64,000 nt of DNA from JAUIAI01 sp963732405 (GTDB lineage Bacteria > Pseudomonadota > Gammaproteobacteria > Burkholderiales > Burkholderiaceae_E), in the NCBI GenBank assembly GCA_963732405.1, contig CAVSZG010000004.1, positions 124,001 to 188,000 of the forward strand, given 5' to 3'. Below the pieces are notes generated by a model that was given only the letters and a program-made list of their open reading frames with translations, made no database searches and had not been told where the DNA came from. A program made the position numbers and the translations under genes. This document shows, piece by piece, positions 9,157-17,647 of the stretch. Numbering within the stretch: the first letter of the stretch is position 1; each line of letters opens with the position of its first letter.

Positions 9157-10391
9157 GAATCGTCTATGTGGTCTCGCTGTTTCCGTGCTGGTCGGAGACC
9201 TTCATCGTCCGTGAGATCCATGCGCTGATCGCGGCCGGTGCCGATATCCGCATCGTCTCGCTCAAGCATGCCCATGAAAGCATGGTGCAGTCCGAAGCCC
9301 AGGCCTTGTGTGACCGGGTGATCTATCCGCGGCCACTGACGGGCGCGGCGTTGACCGTGTTGCTCGAAGTGTTGTTGCGCCCCGATCTGACGCTGCGCGA
9401 TCTGGCGCGAATGATCTGGGCCTTCCGGACCTCACCGGGGCGACTGGCCAAGTCGCTGGTGGCCTGGTGGCGGGTGTTGTCGCTGGCCCCGGTGGTGCGG
9501 GGGCTCAACGCCGATCGCCTGCATGCCCATTGGGCGACTTATCCGACCACCGCGGTGCAGGCGCTGGCTCCGCGGGTGGGCCTGCCTTACAGCTTCACCT
9601 GTCATGCGCACGATATTTTTGTCGAATCACATTTCCTGGCCTCCAAGTTGCGCGAGGCCGATTTTGCGGTGACTATCTCGCAATTCAATGTGCAGTTTCT
9701 GAGCGAGCGGGTGGGCCCGATGGCGCGCGAGCGGCTGCAGGTCGTGCATTGCGGAATCGATCCGGCGCAGATTCCGTTCACCACCGAGGGGCGGGACCCG
9801 CGGCTGATCGTGAGCGTGGGCCGGCTCGACCGGATCAAGGGCTTCGAAACCCTGATCGATGCGCTGGCCGTTCTGGCCGACCGGGGCGAGGCGTTTCATT
9901 GCGTGATCGTTGGCGAGGGGCCGTTGCGCAAGGCCTTGCAGACCCGGATCGACGACGCTTCGCTGGCCCATCGGGTGGAATTGCCGGGTGCCCGCCCGGC
10001 CGAGTCGGTGGCGGCGCTGCTGGCGGTTGCCGGCCTGTTCGTGCTGCCCTCGCGCGTGACCGACGATGGTGATCGCGACGGCATTCCGGTGGCGCTGATG
10101 GAAGCGATGGCGGCGGGTCTGCCGGTGGTATCCACCACGGTGTCGGGCATTCCGGAACTCATCGAATCCACCGTGCACGGACTGCTCGTGCCGCCCGACG
10201 ATGCGCCGGCACTGGCCAGGGCCATCGGTGAACAGTTTCAACGCCCACTGTATGCGGCGAGAATGGCGCAGCGGGCGCGGGCGCGGATCGAAAAAGACTT
10301 TCATGTCGGCACCGAAACGGCGCGACTGCACCGGCTCATGCGCGGGGCTCGCGATGGTCTGGAGCCCTCGCTGGCGGCCTCTCATGACTAG
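9153..10391 (+). CDS. Glycosyltransferase family 4 (GT-B)
   Basis: 412 aa using a GTG start at 9153 that overlaps the previous stop (GTGA). The N-terminus (RIVYVVSLFPCWSETFIVREI) is typical of exosortase-locus and colanic-acid WcaL-like transferases. The C-terminal GT-B domain shows IVSVGRLDRIKGFETLIDAL, then GEGPLRKAL, then LMEAMAAGLPVVSTTVSGIPELI, which contains the EX7E nucleotide-sugar motif. The protein is soluble or peripherally membrane-bound. It adds one sugar to the growing lipid-linked repeat unit; donor and linkage are not readable from sequence. Confidence 0.88.
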   Translation: MRIVYVVSLFPCWSETFIVREIHALIAAGADIRIVSLKHAHESMVQSEAQALCDRVIYPRPLTGAALTVLLEVLLRPDLTLRDLARMIWAFRTSPGRLAKSLVAWWRVLSLAPVVRGLNADRLHAHWATYPTTAVQALAPRVGLPYSFTCHAHDIFVESHFLASKLREADFAVTISQFNVQFLSERVGPMARERLQVVHCGIDPAQIPFTTEGRDPRLIVSVGRLDRIKGFETLIDALAVLADRGEAFHCVIVGEGPLRKALQTRIDDASLAHRVELPGARPAESVAALLAVAGLFVLPSRVTDDGDRDGIPVALMEAMAAGLPVVSTTVSGIPELIESTVHGLLVPPDDAPALARAIGEQFQRPLYAARMAQRARARIEKDFHVGTETARLHRLMRGARDGLEPSLAASHD

Positions 10392-11589
10392 GCTGGCCGG
10401 CGAATCGGCGCAGCGTCGCACCGCAGCTCATGGTCGCCCGGTGCGGCTGTTGCTGGCCATCGATGAAATGGAAGTGGGCGGCACCCAGCGGCAGATCGTG
10501 CAACTGGCCCGTGCGCTCGACCCGGCCCGGTTCGTGATCGAGGTGGTGTATTTCCGGTTTTCCTCGTTTCTGGTTGATGAACTCGCGTCGCTGGGCGTGA
10601 CGGTTCATCACTGCCCGAAATCGGCGCGCATCGATCCGGGCTTCGTGCTGGCCTTGCGCCGCCTGGTGGCGCGTGGACGCTACGACCTGGTGCATGCCTT
10701 CTCGTTTTCGAGTGAGCTCTGGTGTGCGGTGGTATTGATGCTCACCTGGCCTGGCCGGCGCCCGCCCTTGTTCAGTTCGGTGCGCGGCACCTACGAATGG
10801 TATGGGGCCATGCAGTGGCGGATCAAACGCTGGGTCACGGCACGCTCGAGCGCGGTCGTGGCCAATTCGCAGGCCGGGGCCCGTTATGCGGCCGACCATC
10901 TGGCCATCTCGCCAGCGGCGATCACGCTCGTCTACAACGGCATGCCGGCTCCGGCACCGGCGCTCTGTACGCCGGCCGCGCGGGCGCTGACCCGCCAGAC
11001 CCTTGGGCTGGCGGCCGATACCGTACTGTTGTTGTTCGTCGGGCGTCTGGTCGAGATCAAGAATGTGACGACGCTGCTCGATGCGCTGGCGCGAGTCGAT
11101 TCGACGCGGCCGTTTCGCCTGGCCATCGTGGGTGATGGTCCGCTGCGTGCCGGGTTGCAGGCGCAGGCCGGCCGGCTCGGTCTGGATCCGCGCATCGACT
11201 GGTTGGGCGAGCGCCGTGATGTGCCTGCGCTGATGCAGGCCAGTGACGTGGTGATCCTGCCTTCATGGCGTGAAGGCATGTCCAATGTGATTCTGGAGGC
11301 AATGTTCATGGGCAGGGCGGTACTGGCCTCACGCGCCGGGGGCAATGTGGAAGCGGTACAGGACGAACACACCGGGATCCTGGTTGATCCCGGCGATGCC
11401 GATGCGATGGCCGCCGCCATTAGCCGCCTGATCGCCGATCCGGCGCTGGTCGGACGTCTGGGTGAAGCTGGTCGGCGCCGCGCCCATGACTGTTTCGGCC
11501 TGCCCGCCTTGGCCGCCCGGATGAGTGCGCTGTATCTGGGCGCCCTGGGTCGGCCGGTGAGCGCGCCCGCAGCCGGAGAGCCGGCATGA
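10384..11589 (+). CDS. Glycosyltransferase family 4 (GT-B)
   Basis: 401 aa from the ATG at 10384, which overlaps the previous gene by 8 bp. The N-terminal acceptor domain carries LLLAIDEMEVGGTQRQIVQLARAL, the G-G-x-E/Q-R motif of GT4 enzymes. The donor domain has LLFVGRLVEIKNVTTLLDAL, VGDGPLRAGLQ and ILPSWREGMSNVILEAMFMG, whose E...E spacing fits the catalytic motif. The protein is cytoplasmic and belongs to the EPS run. It is translationally coupled to the following amidotransferase gene by a 4-bp overlap. Sugar specificity is unknown. Confidence 0.88.
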   Translation: MTRLAGESAQRRTAAHGRPVRLLLAIDEMEVGGTQRQIVQLARALDPARFVIEVVYFRFSSFLVDELASLGVTVHHCPKSARIDPGFVLALRRLVARGRYDLVHAFSFSSELWCAVVLMLTWPGRRPPLFSSVRGTYEWYGAMQWRIKRWVTARSSAVVANSQAGARYAADHLAISPAAITLVYNGMPAPAPALCTPAARALTRQTLGLAADTVLLLFVGRLVEIKNVTTLLDALARVDSTRPFRLAIVGDGPLRAGLQAQAGRLGLDPRIDWLGERRDVPALMQASDVVILPSWREGMSNVILEAMFMGRAVLASRAGGNVEAVQDEHTGILVDPGDADAMAAAISRLIADPALVGRLGEAGRRRAHDCFGLPALAARMSALYLGALGRPVSAPAAGEPA

Positions 11590-13466
11590 ACGGGCTGGCG
11601 GATTTTGTGCTGACCATCATGCGCGACCCGGCCCGGTTGCGTGCGGGCGAGCGCCTGGGCCAGAGCACGCACTGGCCGGCGCTGGGCAACCGTTCACCCG
11701 ACGTGACCCAGCGCATGCTCTGGCCGGGCGCGCTGCTGCGGGTGCGCGGTGCGGGCATCATGCGGGTGCAGGGCGATGCCGGTGCCTGGGTGCAGACCGT
11801 CGATTCGGAGCATCGCGCACTGCTCGATCACGCGGTGTCGGACTGGTTGAGCAAGGGCACTTTTGATCCCGATGGCCTGGGCGGGCGTTTCCTCGCGCTG
11901 CTCTGGAATGAAACGCGCCGTGAGATCCGCTGTTACACCGATGCGTTTCGCACGTTTCCCATGGCCTGGATCGAGGCGGGTGGCGAGAGCGGCGATTTTT
12001 TTGCCGCGAGCGATCTGCGTCTGCTGCGCCTGGCCCATGATCTGCACCGGGACACTGCCACCGCCCAGGCGCCGCTAGCGATCGACCTTCAGGCGGTCTA
12101 TCACTATCTGAACTTCTCCTTCGTGCCCAATGAGTCCTGCATCTGGTCGGGCATCAACAAGCTCGCCCCGGGCAGCGTACTGGTGCGCATGCAGGGCCGG
12201 GTGCGTGAGGCACTCTGGTGGGATGCGCGGTATCCGGCGGATCTGGCGGGCAGCGACGATGGTCTGGCCCAGGCCCTGCGTGACCGGATCGTCACCGCGG
12301 TGCGCGCCTATGGCACGGCCGACCCGGCGTTATGGGGCACGTTTCTGTCGGGTGGCACGGACAGCTCGAGCATCACCGGCATCCTGGCCGCCCAGTTGCG
12401 CGAGCGCAATGGTGGATCGGTCAACAGCTTTTCGATCGGCTTTGCCGAACCGGGCTACGACGAGCTGGGTTTCGCCCACATCGCGCGCGATGCGTTCGGC
12501 CTGAAGGCATTCGAGCAATCGGTCAGCGAAGATGATGCGGTCGACCTCGTGCCCCGGCTCGTGAGCGCCTATGACGAACCCTTTGGCAATGCATCGGCCA
12601 TTCCCACGTTTTACTGCGCGGCCCTGGGCCAGGCCAATGGCGTTCGCCAACTGATTGGTGGCGATGGCGGGGATGAGATCTTCGGTGGCAATGAGCGGTA
12701 TCTGAAAGACCGGATCTTCTCGATGTATCACGCCGCGCCTGCACCGGTACGCCTGCTGGGTCGCCTGCTGGCCGGCGTGCTGGGGCCGCTCGATTCACGC
12801 TGGCCGAACAAGGCCAGGAATTTCGTGCGGCGCGCGACGCTGCCCAATCCGGATCGTTTCTATACCGATGATGCCTTCGCCTCCGAGCAGTTCGACACGC
12901 TGCCGGGACCGGCGCTGCGCCATGCGGTGCTCAAGGATGATTCGCTCGATCTGCAGCGCTCGCTCTATGCGCGATGCAAGGCCGATTCCGAACTGCATCG
13001 GCTCATGTACCTGGACCTGAAGATGACGATCGCGGCCAACGACATCGTCAAGGTCACCAGGGCCGCCCGGCTGGCGGGTGTGGATGTCGCCTTTCCCTTT
13101 CTGGATCCCGAGCTCGTTGGCTACACCGGCCGGCTGCCCGAGCGCTTCAAGCTGCGCGGCACGGACAAACGCTTTCTGTTCAAGCGGGCGATGGGAGAGG
13201 TGCTCCCGGCGGCGATTCTGAACAAGCGCAAGCAGGGCTTCGGTCTGCCGGTGAGTGTCTGGATGCGACGGCCTGGCCGGTTCCGCGATCTGGTGAGCGA
13301 CACCTTGATGAGCGCCCAGGCCCGGGAGCGCGGCCTGTTCGAAGCCAGGGCGGTCGAGGCCTTGCTCGAGCGCCATCAACGGGGCGCCTGGGATCATGCG
13401 GCCGAGCTCTACATCCTCATGATGCTGGAGCTCTGGTTTCGCGACAATGCAACCGAGAAGGCATGA
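11586..13466 (+). CDS. Asparagine-synthase-like amidotransferase lacking the N-terminal Cys
   Basis: 626 aa. The C-terminal synthetase half is intact: the PP-loop SGGTDSSS at about 254-261, then GGDGGDEIFGG, and the late KRKQGFGLPV motif. The N-terminal glutaminase half is degenerate. The protein starts MNGLADF, so the Cys2 nucleophile that normally follows the initiator Met is missing and glutamine hydrolysis is not expected. It may use free ammonia, rely on the second amidotransferase 1.2 kb downstream, or have gained another adenylating function. In O-antigen loci, WbpS-like relatives amidate hexuronic acids, which would fit UDP-HexNAcA made by TviB/TviC. Starts in a 4-bp overlap. Confidence 0.85.
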   Translation: MNGLADFVLTIMRDPARLRAGERLGQSTHWPALGNRSPDVTQRMLWPGALLRVRGAGIMRVQGDAGAWVQTVDSEHRALLDHAVSDWLSKGTFDPDGLGGRFLALLWNETRREIRCYTDAFRTFPMAWIEAGGESGDFFAASDLRLLRLAHDLHRDTATAQAPLAIDLQAVYHYLNFSFVPNESCIWSGINKLAPGSVLVRMQGRVREALWWDARYPADLAGSDDGLAQALRDRIVTAVRAYGTADPALWGTFLSGGTDSSSITGILAAQLRERNGGSVNSFSIGFAEPGYDELGFAHIARDAFGLKAFEQSVSEDDAVDLVPRLVSAYDEPFGNASAIPTFYCAALGQANGVRQLIGGDGGDEIFGGNERYLKDRIFSMYHAAPAPVRLLGRLLAGVLGPLDSRWPNKARNFVRRATLPNPDRFYTDDAFASEQFDTLPGPALRHAVLKDDSLDLQRSLYARCKADSELHRLMYLDLKMTIAANDIVKVTRAARLAGVDVAFPFLDPELVGYTGRLPERFKLRGTDKRFLFKRAMGEVLPAAILNKRKQGFGLPVSVWMRRPGRFRDLVSDTLMSAQARERGLFEARAVEALLERHQRGAWDHAAELYILMMLELWFRDNATEKA

Positions 13467-14686
13467 CGATGAGACCTGCTGCGCCCAATCGTGGGCCCCT
13501 GATGGTGATGGACAGCGACTACCCGATCACCGGTGGCGGTGGTGCCGAAAACCAGGTGGGCACGCTGGGCCGATGGTTCAATGCGAATGGGTATCCGACG
13601 CGGCTGATCGTGCCGATGTTCGAACATCGTGTGCCGGTGACCGATGAAGTGATCGATGGCTTGTCGGTACACCGTATCCCCTACCCGCGACTGCGGGTGC
13701 TGGGTTCATTGATCCTGCAACTGCGCCTGTTCATCGAGCTGTGGCGGGTGCGTCGGGACACGCCGGCGATTTATGCGCACATCGGTAGCTGGATGGCGGT
13801 GGTCTGTTGCGTGGCCGGCCGGCTGTTCGGCATACCGGTGCTGGTCAAGATGACTGGCAGTACCGAGCTGGTGGGCGGGCCGCTCGATCCGAAGGCCGGG
13901 CTGGTCGCGCGGATCATGCGGGCCGGGCTCGGCCTGGCGACCGGTTTTCAGGCCACCAGTCGCGAGATCGCCGAGGCCCTCGCGACCGTGGGTATGCCCA
14001 CCGATCGCATCCACCGGATCGTCAATGCCGTGCAGATGGAGCGCTTCGAGACGGACACGCCCGGTCGGCGGGCGATGCGCGAAGCGATCTGTCCCGGCGC
14101 CCGGTTCATCGCCTTGTTCATCGGCCGGCTCGAACCAGTGAAGGGCCTGGACCTGTTGTTCGAGGCCTGGGCCCTGGCCCTGCGCCAGGACCCGCTGTCC
14201 TGGTTGGTGCTCGTGGGCAGTGGGCAGCAGGAGCAGGCGCTGCGTGAGCAGTGCGAGCGCCTGGGCATTGAATCGCGGGTGGTGTTTGCCGGGCAGATCG
14301 CCTCGGTCGAACACTACATGGGCTGGGCCGACATCGCCGTGTTGCCGAGCTGGAAGGAAGGCCTGTCCAATGCCATGCTCGAATGCATGGCGGCCGGTCT
14401 GCCCATGCTGGGCTCACGGGTGAGCGGCACCGAAGATTTTGTCAGGCCCTGGCAGACCGGCTGGTTGTTCGAGCCCGGCAATGTCGGCGAACTGGCGCAG
14501 CGCCTGTCCCAGGCACGGACCGCGGGTCCATCGCTGGTGCGCGAGATGGGGCGGCAGGCACATGACGAGATTGCCTCGCGCGCCTCGCTCGATGCGGTCG
14601 CCCTGCAGTTGCTCGCGGTGCTCTCGCTGCCGGTGCCACCCGAACTTGAAGCACGGAGGCACCAATGTGTGGCATCGCCGGGCTGA
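13463..14686 (+). CDS. Glycosyltransferase family 4 (GT-B)
   Basis: 407 aa from the ATG at 13463, overlapping the previous stop by 4 bp. The acceptor domain has the glycine-rich PITGGGGAENQVGTL, and the donor domain has IALFIGRLEPVKGLDLLFEAW, LVGSGQQEQAL and LPSWKEGLSNAMLECMAAGLP with the E-x-E catalytic spacing. It is a cytoplasmic GT-B enzyme expected to add a sugar to the repeat unit. It sits between the two asparagine-synthase-like genes, and the next gene starts 22 bp before its end. That order suggests the amidated sugar is handled nearby in the pathway, though this is inference. Confidence 0.87.
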   Translation: MTMRPAAPNRGPLMVMDSDYPITGGGGAENQVGTLGRWFNANGYPTRLIVPMFEHRVPVTDEVIDGLSVHRIPYPRLRVLGSLILQLRLFIELWRVRRDTPAIYAHIGSWMAVVCCVAGRLFGIPVLVKMTGSTELVGGPLDPKAGLVARIMRAGLGLATGFQATSREIAEALATVGMPTDRIHRIVNAVQMERFETDTPGRRAMREAICPGARFIALFIGRLEPVKGLDLLFEAWALALRQDPLSWLVLVGSGQQEQALREQCERLGIESRVVFAGQIASVEHYMGWADIAVLPSWKEGLSNAMLECMAAGLPMLGSRVSGTEDFVRPWQTGWLFEPGNVGELAQRLSQARTAGPSLVREMGRQAHDEIASRASLDAVALQLLAVLSLPVPPELEARRHQCVASPG

Positions 14687-16569
14687 TCGCGATCCGGTCC
14701 GATGCGCCATCGCTGCCCATCGGTGTTGTCGAAGCGATGTGCGCGAGCATCGTGCATCGCGGCCCGGATGATCAGGGCGTATTCCGCGCGCCACGCGCCC
14801 ACATCGGCATGCGCCGGCTCGCGATCATCGACATCGCGGGCGGCCATCAGCCCATGGCCAGCGAGGATGGCCGGATTCATCTGGTGTTCAACGGCGAGGT
14901 CTACAACTTTCGTGAACTGCGCGCGGAACTGAGCGAGCTGGGTCAGGCGTTTCACAGCGACTCCGATTCCGAAGTGGTGTTACAGGTTTACCGGCACTGG
15001 GGCGATGCCGGCTTCGAGCGGCTGCGAGGCATGTTTGCGCTGGCGGTCGTCGATCTGGCGCGCGACCGGGTGGTGCTGGCACGCGACCGGATCGGCAAGA
15101 AGCCGCTCTACTACGCCGAACTGGCCAATGGTCATCTTGCCTTCGGTTCGGAGATCAAGACCCTGCACGAGGTGCCGGGCTTCGATGCGCGCATCGATCC
15201 GCAGGCATTGCGCGATTACTTCGTGTTCGGCTACGTGCCGGCGCCGGCGTCGATTCATGCCGGCGTGCGCAAGCTGCCGCCCGGCCATCTGCTCGTGATC
15301 GAGCAGGGGCGCTGCGAGCCGCGTGAATACGGGCGCATCGACTTCGGCCCGAAATGGACCGATGACGAGCCGACCTTGCAGGCACGTCTGGCCGCGCAGA
15401 TCGATGAGGCGGTGCGGGTGCGACTGGTCAGCGATGTGCCCTTCGGTGCGTTTCTGAGCGGCGGCATCGATTCGAGTGTCGTGTGTGCTTACATGGCCAG
15501 GCATCTGTCGCAGCCGCTCAAGACCTTCACGATTGGCTTCGATGAACGGGCCTTCGATGAAATGCCCGATGCGCGCCGGGTCGCCAGTCACCTGGGCGCC
15601 GAGCATCATGAACTGGTGGTGCGGCCTGACGCGGTCCAGCTCGCTCAGGAGCTGGCCTGGTTTTACGACGAGCCGTTTGGCGACTCCTCGTCGATCCCGA
15701 CCTATCTGGTGTCCCGCCTGGCCGCCTCTCACGTGAAAATGGTATTGTCCGGCGACGGCGGCGATGAATTGCTCGCCGGCTATGGTCGTTATGGTCGCTG
15801 GCAGCAGTTGCAGCGGCTGCAACGATCCAGCCTGGGGCTGGGTGGACCGGCGCTGGGCCTGATGGCCAGCCTGCTCGATGAGAAAAATGGGGAAAAGTTC
15901 CGGCGGATCGCCGCCCGCTTGCGCCAGAATTTCCCGGATGGGTATCTGTCCGGGGTGGCCTTGAGCACGCCGGCCGATCTGGCGCTGATTTTCGGGCCTG
16001 ACAACGTGTCGGCCCGCGCAGACCCTTATGCCTCGGTGCGCGCGCACTTTCTGCGGGCCGACGTGCCCGATGCAATGGACAAGATTCTCTACGGCGACAT
16101 GCGCAGCTATCTGGTGGATGACATTCTGGTCAAGGTGGATCGCGCATCGATGGCCAATTCGCTGGAGGCGCGTGCCCCGCTGCTCGATCAGCAACTCATC
16201 GCCTTCGCTGCACGCCTGCCGGCCCACCTCAAGCGCCGGGGCAACGAGGGCAAATACCTGCTCAAGCAGATCGCCCGCACCTTGTTGCCAGCGGCGGTGA
16301 TCGACAAACCCAAGCAGGGCTTCGCGATACCGCTGGACGACTGGTTCCGGGGCGGCTTGCGGCCATTGCTGCACGATACCCTGGCCAGCCGCGCCGCGCG
16401 TGAACGCGGTCTGTTCAACCAGACCGGCATCGACACCCTCATCGGCCAACACATGGCCGGCACCCATTCGCGCGGCGAATTGTTGTGGTTGCTGCTCAGC
16501 TTCGAACTCTGGGCGCAGCGCTTTGGTGCGTTCGGTCTGCAACAGCCCGCCTCGGCGCGCGCGGCATAG
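14665..16569 (+). CDS. asnB: Asparagine synthase (glutamine-hydrolysing), EPS-associated amidotransferase
   Basis: 634 aa with the full class-II glutaminase start MCGIAGL (nucleophile Cys2), RGPDDQG and GEVYNFRELR. The synthetase domain has SGGIDSSVV at about 265, SGDGGDELLAGYGRY and KPKQGFAIPL. It couples glutamine hydrolysis to amidation of a carboxylate through an acyl-adenylate. Amidotransferases of this type recur in exosortase-A loci. Here it may amidate a uronic-acid residue or an amino-acid substituent of the polysaccharide; ordinary asparagine synthesis cannot be excluded. It overlaps the upstream glycosyltransferase by 22 bp. Unlike its neighbour at 11.6 kb, all catalytic residues are present. 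Confidence 0.92.
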   Translation: MCGIAGLIAIRSDAPSLPIGVVEAMCASIVHRGPDDQGVFRAPRAHIGMRRLAIIDIAGGHQPMASEDGRIHLVFNGEVYNFRELRAELSELGQAFHSDSDSEVVLQVYRHWGDAGFERLRGMFALAVVDLARDRVVLARDRIGKKPLYYAELANGHLAFGSEIKTLHEVPGFDARIDPQALRDYFVFGYVPAPASIHAGVRKLPPGHLLVIEQGRCEPREYGRIDFGPKWTDDEPTLQARLAAQIDEAVRVRLVSDVPFGAFLSGGIDSSVVCAYMARHLSQPLKTFTIGFDERAFDEMPDARRVASHLGAEHHELVVRPDAVQLAQELAWFYDEPFGDSSSIPTYLVSRLAASHVKMVLSGDGGDELLAGYGRYGRWQQLQRLQRSSLGLGGPALGLMASLLDEKNGEKFRRIAARLRQNFPDGYLSGVALSTPADLALIFGPDNVSARADPYASVRAHFLRADVPDAMDKILYGDMRSYLVDDILVKVDRASMANSLEARAPLLDQQLIAFAARLPAHLKRRGNEGKYLLKQIARTLLPAAVIDKPKQGFAIPLDDWFRGGLRPLLHDTLASRAARERGLFNQTGIDTLIGQHMAGTHSRGELLWLLLSFELWAQRFGAFGLQQPASARAA

Positions 16570-16583
16570 TCGGCGACACCCGC

Positions 16584-17636
16584 GTGATTCGCACAGCCAT
16601 CCCTCTGATCAAGCGCTACGGCTCGCCGGTGCTCGATGCAACCGGCCTGCTCGACTGGCGTCTGAACCGGCTGCTCGATCATAACGATCGCCTGTTGGTG
16701 CTGATGTATCACCGGGTGATCGAGCAGCCCGCCCTCGATCCGTTTCGTCTGGGCATGTGCGTGAGTCGCGAGCACTTTGCGGCGCAGATCGACTATCTCG
16801 TGAGCGAGCTGCGGCCGATCGGACTGAGCGAGGCGGTGCGCCGCCTGGCCAACGGACAGGCGCTGCCGCGTCGCTCGGTGGCCATTACCTTCGATGACGG
16901 CTATCTGGACAATCATCAGATCGCCGCGCCCATTCTGGCGTCCCGCTCCGTGCCGGCAACCTTTTTCGTGGTGACGGGTGGATTGGGCGAGGCACGGGCG
17001 CTCTGGTGGGATCGCGCAATCCATGCGCTGGCCTCAACCCGTCAGACCCGGCTGCATCTGCCCGCCTTGTCGCTACCCGGTCCGGTTGCGCTGGACGGCG
17101 ATCATCGCCAGGCGGGCGCGGTCGCGGTGCTCGATGCGCTCTGGCGCCTCGCGCCCGATGAACTGCCCGGCGTGCTGGATGAACTCGTTGCGCAGCTCGC
17201 TCCCCAGGCGCAGTCCGACGAGTTGGCCCTGGGCCAGGCACCGCGCATGAGCCAGGCGCAGGTCGCCAGTCTGCACACCATGGGATTCGAGATCGGCGCG
17301 CACACCGTGAGCCATCTGGACATGCGGCACCTGAGCCCGCAGCGCATCGAAGCCGAACTGATCGAGTCGCGCCAGGTGTTGTCGTCGCTCTGTGGGCAGC
17401 CGGTGGCGGGGTTCGCCTATCCCAGCGGTTTTCTGAGCACCGGACTGCAACATGCCGTGCGCACGGCGGGTTTCGACTATGCGGTGAGCACCGAACGCGG
17501 CATCAACGGGCAACCCCTGCTGCCCTTCGCCCTGGCGCGCATCGGCATGCCCGATTCGCCAGTGGCCGACTTCAAGCGGGCGCTCTGCCGCATCCCGGTC
17601 TGGACCGGCGGACAGTTGTCCGCCCGGCCGGACTGA
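16584..17636 (+). CDS. Polysaccharide deacetylase (NodB domain)
   Basis: 350 aa from the GTG at 16584, 14 bp after the amidotransferase stop; no ATG gives a better start. Motifs: LVLMYHRV near residue 37, AITFDDGYLDN (about 100-110), IGAHTVSHLDMRHLS with the paired His residues, and FAYPSG. This pattern matches the deacetylases seen in exosortase-A EPS loci. A poorly conserved stretch of roughly 80 residues separates motifs 1 and 2, making it longer than the deacetylase at 7.1 kb. It probably de-N-acetylates a HexNAc unit in the polymer or its precursor. No signal peptide is evident. Confidence 0.85.
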   Translation: MIRTAIPLIKRYGSPVLDATGLLDWRLNRLLDHNDRLLVLMYHRVIEQPALDPFRLGMCVSREHFAAQIDYLVSELRPIGLSEAVRRLANGQALPRRSVAITFDDGYLDNHQIAAPILASRSVPATFFVVTGGLGEARALWWDRAIHALASTRQTRLHLPALSLPGPVALDGDHRQAGAVAVLDALWRLAPDELPGVLDELVAQLAPQAQSDELALGQAPRMSQAQVASLHTMGFEIGAHTVSHLDMRHLSPQRIEAELIESRQVLSSLCGQPVAGFAYPSGFLSTGLQHAVRTAGFDYAVSTERGINGQPLLPFALARIGMPDSPVADFKRALCRIPVWTGGQLSARPD

Positions 17637-17647
17637 GGCGACAGGTC

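Noticed and set aside
14980..16542. 520-codon open frame on the minus strand
   Set aside because: It is the antisense shadow of the complete asparagine synthase gene; composition is His/Gln/Arg-rich and no motif is recognisable.
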